Of a stretch of DNA of 64,000 nucleotides, positions 62,693 to 64,000 are shown piece by piece. The notes under the pieces are model-generated. The model saw nothing but the letters and a program-made list of their open reading frames with translations, made no database searches and was not told where the DNA came from. The position numbers and the translations under genes are program-made. The stretch is from Bradyrhizobium sp. CSA112 (GTDB lineage Bacteria; Pseudomonadota; Alphaproteobacteria; Rhizobiales; Xanthobacteraceae), in assembly GCF_029051645.1 (NCBI RefSeq), contig NZ_JAACFS010000026.1:44705-108704 (forward strand), in the 5' to 3' direction. Positions within the stretch are counted from its first letter, which is position 1. Each line of letters opens with the position of its first letter.

Positions 62693-63211
62693 ATGTTCGA
62701 CATCGGGTGGAGTGAACTGGTCGTCATCGCGGTTGTCGCGCTGATTGCCATCGGCCCGAAAGAGCTGCCGGGCGTGCTGCGCATGGTCGGGCAATGGATG
62801 GGCAAGGCGCGCAAGATGGCCGCCGAATTCCAGGGCCAGTTCCAGGAAGCCATGCGCGAGGCCGAAATGGCCGACCTCAAGAAGAGTTTTGACGAGGTCA
62901 AGGACGTGGCGACAGGCGTCTCGCCGGCCAATGTCATGACCTCGCTGCAGAAAGACGTCAGTGACGCCCTGCAGATCGGCGACATCGACAAGCCAGCCAC
63001 GACCCCATCCAACGATGCGCAGGTGGCCTCCGCGATCAGCGAGCCTGTCACGCCGACGACGCCGGTCGCACCCACGGCGGAAACCTTCGTAGAAGCGGAG
63101 AAGCATGCTGCGGCTTCGGAGCCGCTGGCGATCACGCGTGAAGTTCAAGCGGTCCAGCAGGACGTTGCGCCGGCCGCGCCTGACATTCTCAAGGACGCCA
63201 AAGCGTCATGA
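62693..63211 (+). CDS. tatB: Twin-arginine translocase subunit TatB
   Basis: TatB forms the receptor with TatC. The protein is 172 aa: MFDIGWSELVVIAVVALIAI membrane segment, the GPKELPGVLR elbow, the amphipathic helix KARKMAAEFQGQFQEAMREAE and a long Pro/Thr/Ala-rich tail. The ATG at 62693 has GGAAG 6 nt upstream and gives the canonical start; the frame is open 12 codons upstream. Its TGA overlaps the tatC ATG by 4 bp. Confidence 0.95.
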   Translation: MFDIGWSELVVIAVVALIAIGPKELPGVLRMVGQWMGKARKMAAEFQGQFQEAMREAEMADLKKSFDEVKDVATGVSPANVMTSLQKDVSDALQIGDIDKPATTPSNDAQVASAISEPVTPTTPVAPTAETFVEAEKHAAASEPLAITREVQAVQQDVAPAAPDILKDAKAS

Positions 63212-64000
63212 CCATCGAAGACATCGAGGCCAGCAAGGCGCCATTGATGGATCACTTGATCGAGCTGCGCTCGCGGCTGATCAAGGCGCTGCTCGGCTTC
63301 GGCATTGCCTTCATCTTCTGCTTCTTCTTCGCCAAGCAGATCTACAACGTGCTGGTATGGCCGTTCGTCTGGATCGCCGGCGCCGAGAATTCGAAATTCA
63401 TCTACACCGCGCTGCTGGAATATTTCCTCACGCAATTGAAGCTCGCGCTGTTCGGCGCCGGGTTCATTTCATTCCCGATCGTGGCGACGCAGATCTACAA
63501 ATTCGTGGCGCCCGGACTCTACAAGCATGAACGCGGCGCGTTCCTGCCGTATCTGATCGCAACCCCGTTCTTCTTCGTGCTCGGCTCGCTGCTGGTCTAT
63601 TTCGTGGTGCTGCCGATGCTGGTGCGGTTCTCGCTCGGCATGCAGCAGATGGGCGGCGAAGAGAGTGCGCAGATCCAGTTGTTGCCCAAGGTCGGCGAGT
63701 ACCTATCGCTGATGATGTCGCTGATCTTCGCCTTCGGCATCGCGTTCCAATTGCCGGTCATCCTGACGCTGCTGGGTCGGATCGGCATCGTCACCTCCCA
63801 GATGCTGCGCGAGAAGCGGCGCTATTTCATCGTGATCGCCTTCGTCATCGCAGCGGTGCTGACGCCGCCCGATGTCATCAGCCAGGCCTCGCTCGCGATA
63901 CCGCTGATGGCCCTGTATGAGGGCGCGATCATCGCCGTCCGCATGGTCGAAAAGAAGGCCGCGGCCGCGCAGGCCTCGAGCGGGAGCCCACCCGCCAGCC
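63208..64000 (+). CDS. tatC: Twin-arginine translocase subunit TatC (cut by right edge)
   Basis: TatC is the core receptor of the Tat pathway. 264 codons are present: MTIEDIEASKAPLMDHLIEL with the conserved HLxELRxR motif, then six membrane segments (for example ALLGFGIAFIFCFFFA, LALFGAGFISFPIVATQIY, FVIAAVLTPPDVISQ). The Glu-containing cytoplasmic loop KFVAPGLYKHER is visible. Almost the whole protein is here; only a short hydrophilic tail is missing at 64000. Confidence 0.96.
   Translation, partial: MTIEDIEASKAPLMDHLIELRSRLIKALLGFGIAFIFCFFFAKQIYNVLVWPFVWIAGAENSKFIYTALLEYFLTQLKLALFGAGFISFPIVATQIYKFVAPGLYKHERGAFLPYLIATPFFFVLGSLLVYFVVLPMLVRFSLGMQQMGGEESAQIQLLPKVGEYLSLMMSLIFAFGIAFQLPVILTLLGRIGIVTSQMLREKRRYFIVIAFVIAAVLTPPDVISQASLAIPLMALYEGAIIAVRMVEKKAAAAQASSGSPPAS

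Overview
The window looks like a chromosomal segment of a Bradyrhizobium-type alphaproteobacterium (Nitrobacteraceae, Hyphomicrobiales). The DNA is GC-rich with dense, mostly operonic genes. The order of several housekeeping blocks (pyrG-kdsA-eno-ftsB-pdhABC-lpd; argS-SPOR-nagZ-scpAB-tatABC) is the one I know from this group. An ExoR homologue, several orphan Bug/TctC solute-binding proteins and short palindromic intergenic repeats point the same way. No tRNA, rRNA or CRISPR array was found.

Layout. 0-4.3 kb: trpC (cut by the left edge), trpD, a PpiD-type periplasmic foldase and tpiA. 4.3-5.9 kb: a minus-strand cassette of XRE-cupin regulator, small unknown protein and GNAT, driven by what looks like a leaderless, self-regulated promoter. 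6-13.7 kb: secG, pyrG, a PmtA-like methyltransferase, a two-component system, a NIPSNAP protein, kdsA and an MFS transporter. 13.9-15.8 kb: a three-domain glutaminase gene behind a near-perfect sigma-54 promoter but split by a one-base frameshift. 16-20 kb: a two-gene membrane/HlyD module, a secreted cysteine protein and a TPR protein. 20-22 kb: queF and a Tat-exported beta-propeller coupled to a cytochrome c. 22-34 kb: eno, two oxidoreductases, ftsB, the pyruvate dehydrogenase operon (with a DUF5076-like gene between pdhB and pdhC), lpdA, a threonine synthase and a Bug receptor.

34.4-40.6 kb is the most accessory part: a 54-aa membrane peptide, an SDR gene, scrambled remnants of an ISAzo13-type transposase, a lytic transglycosylase, a decayed Bug-receptor fragment, an RTX protein and an 874-bp stretch without a convincing gene. 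40.6-50 kb: ilvD, exoR, a GNAT, xthA, an RND efflux pair and a translationally coupled exported amidohydrolase. 50-54.3 kb: an AOC-barrel secreted protein, a decayed amidohydrolase tail, and a tartrate/malate-type module (Bug receptor, dehydrogenase, divergent LysR). 54.3-64 kb: erpA, dgt, argS, a SPOR protein, nagZ, scpA, scpB, tatA, tatB and tatC (cut by the right edge).

Most genes serve core functions: central carbon flow (tpiA, eno, PDH complex), envelope biogenesis (secG, kdsA, ftsB, slt, nagZ, SPOR, tatABC) and amino acid synthesis (trpCD, ilvD, threonine synthase). The best leads for new biology are the leaderless XRE cassette, the nitrogen-type promoter in front of a frameshifted glutaminase, the DUF5076 gene inside the PDH operon, the propeller/cytochrome pair, the 2-TM/HlyD module and the gene remnants that record past rearrangements. 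I did not see a clear, wholly new multi-gene system. All assignments are by eye from sequence motifs; no database search was run.
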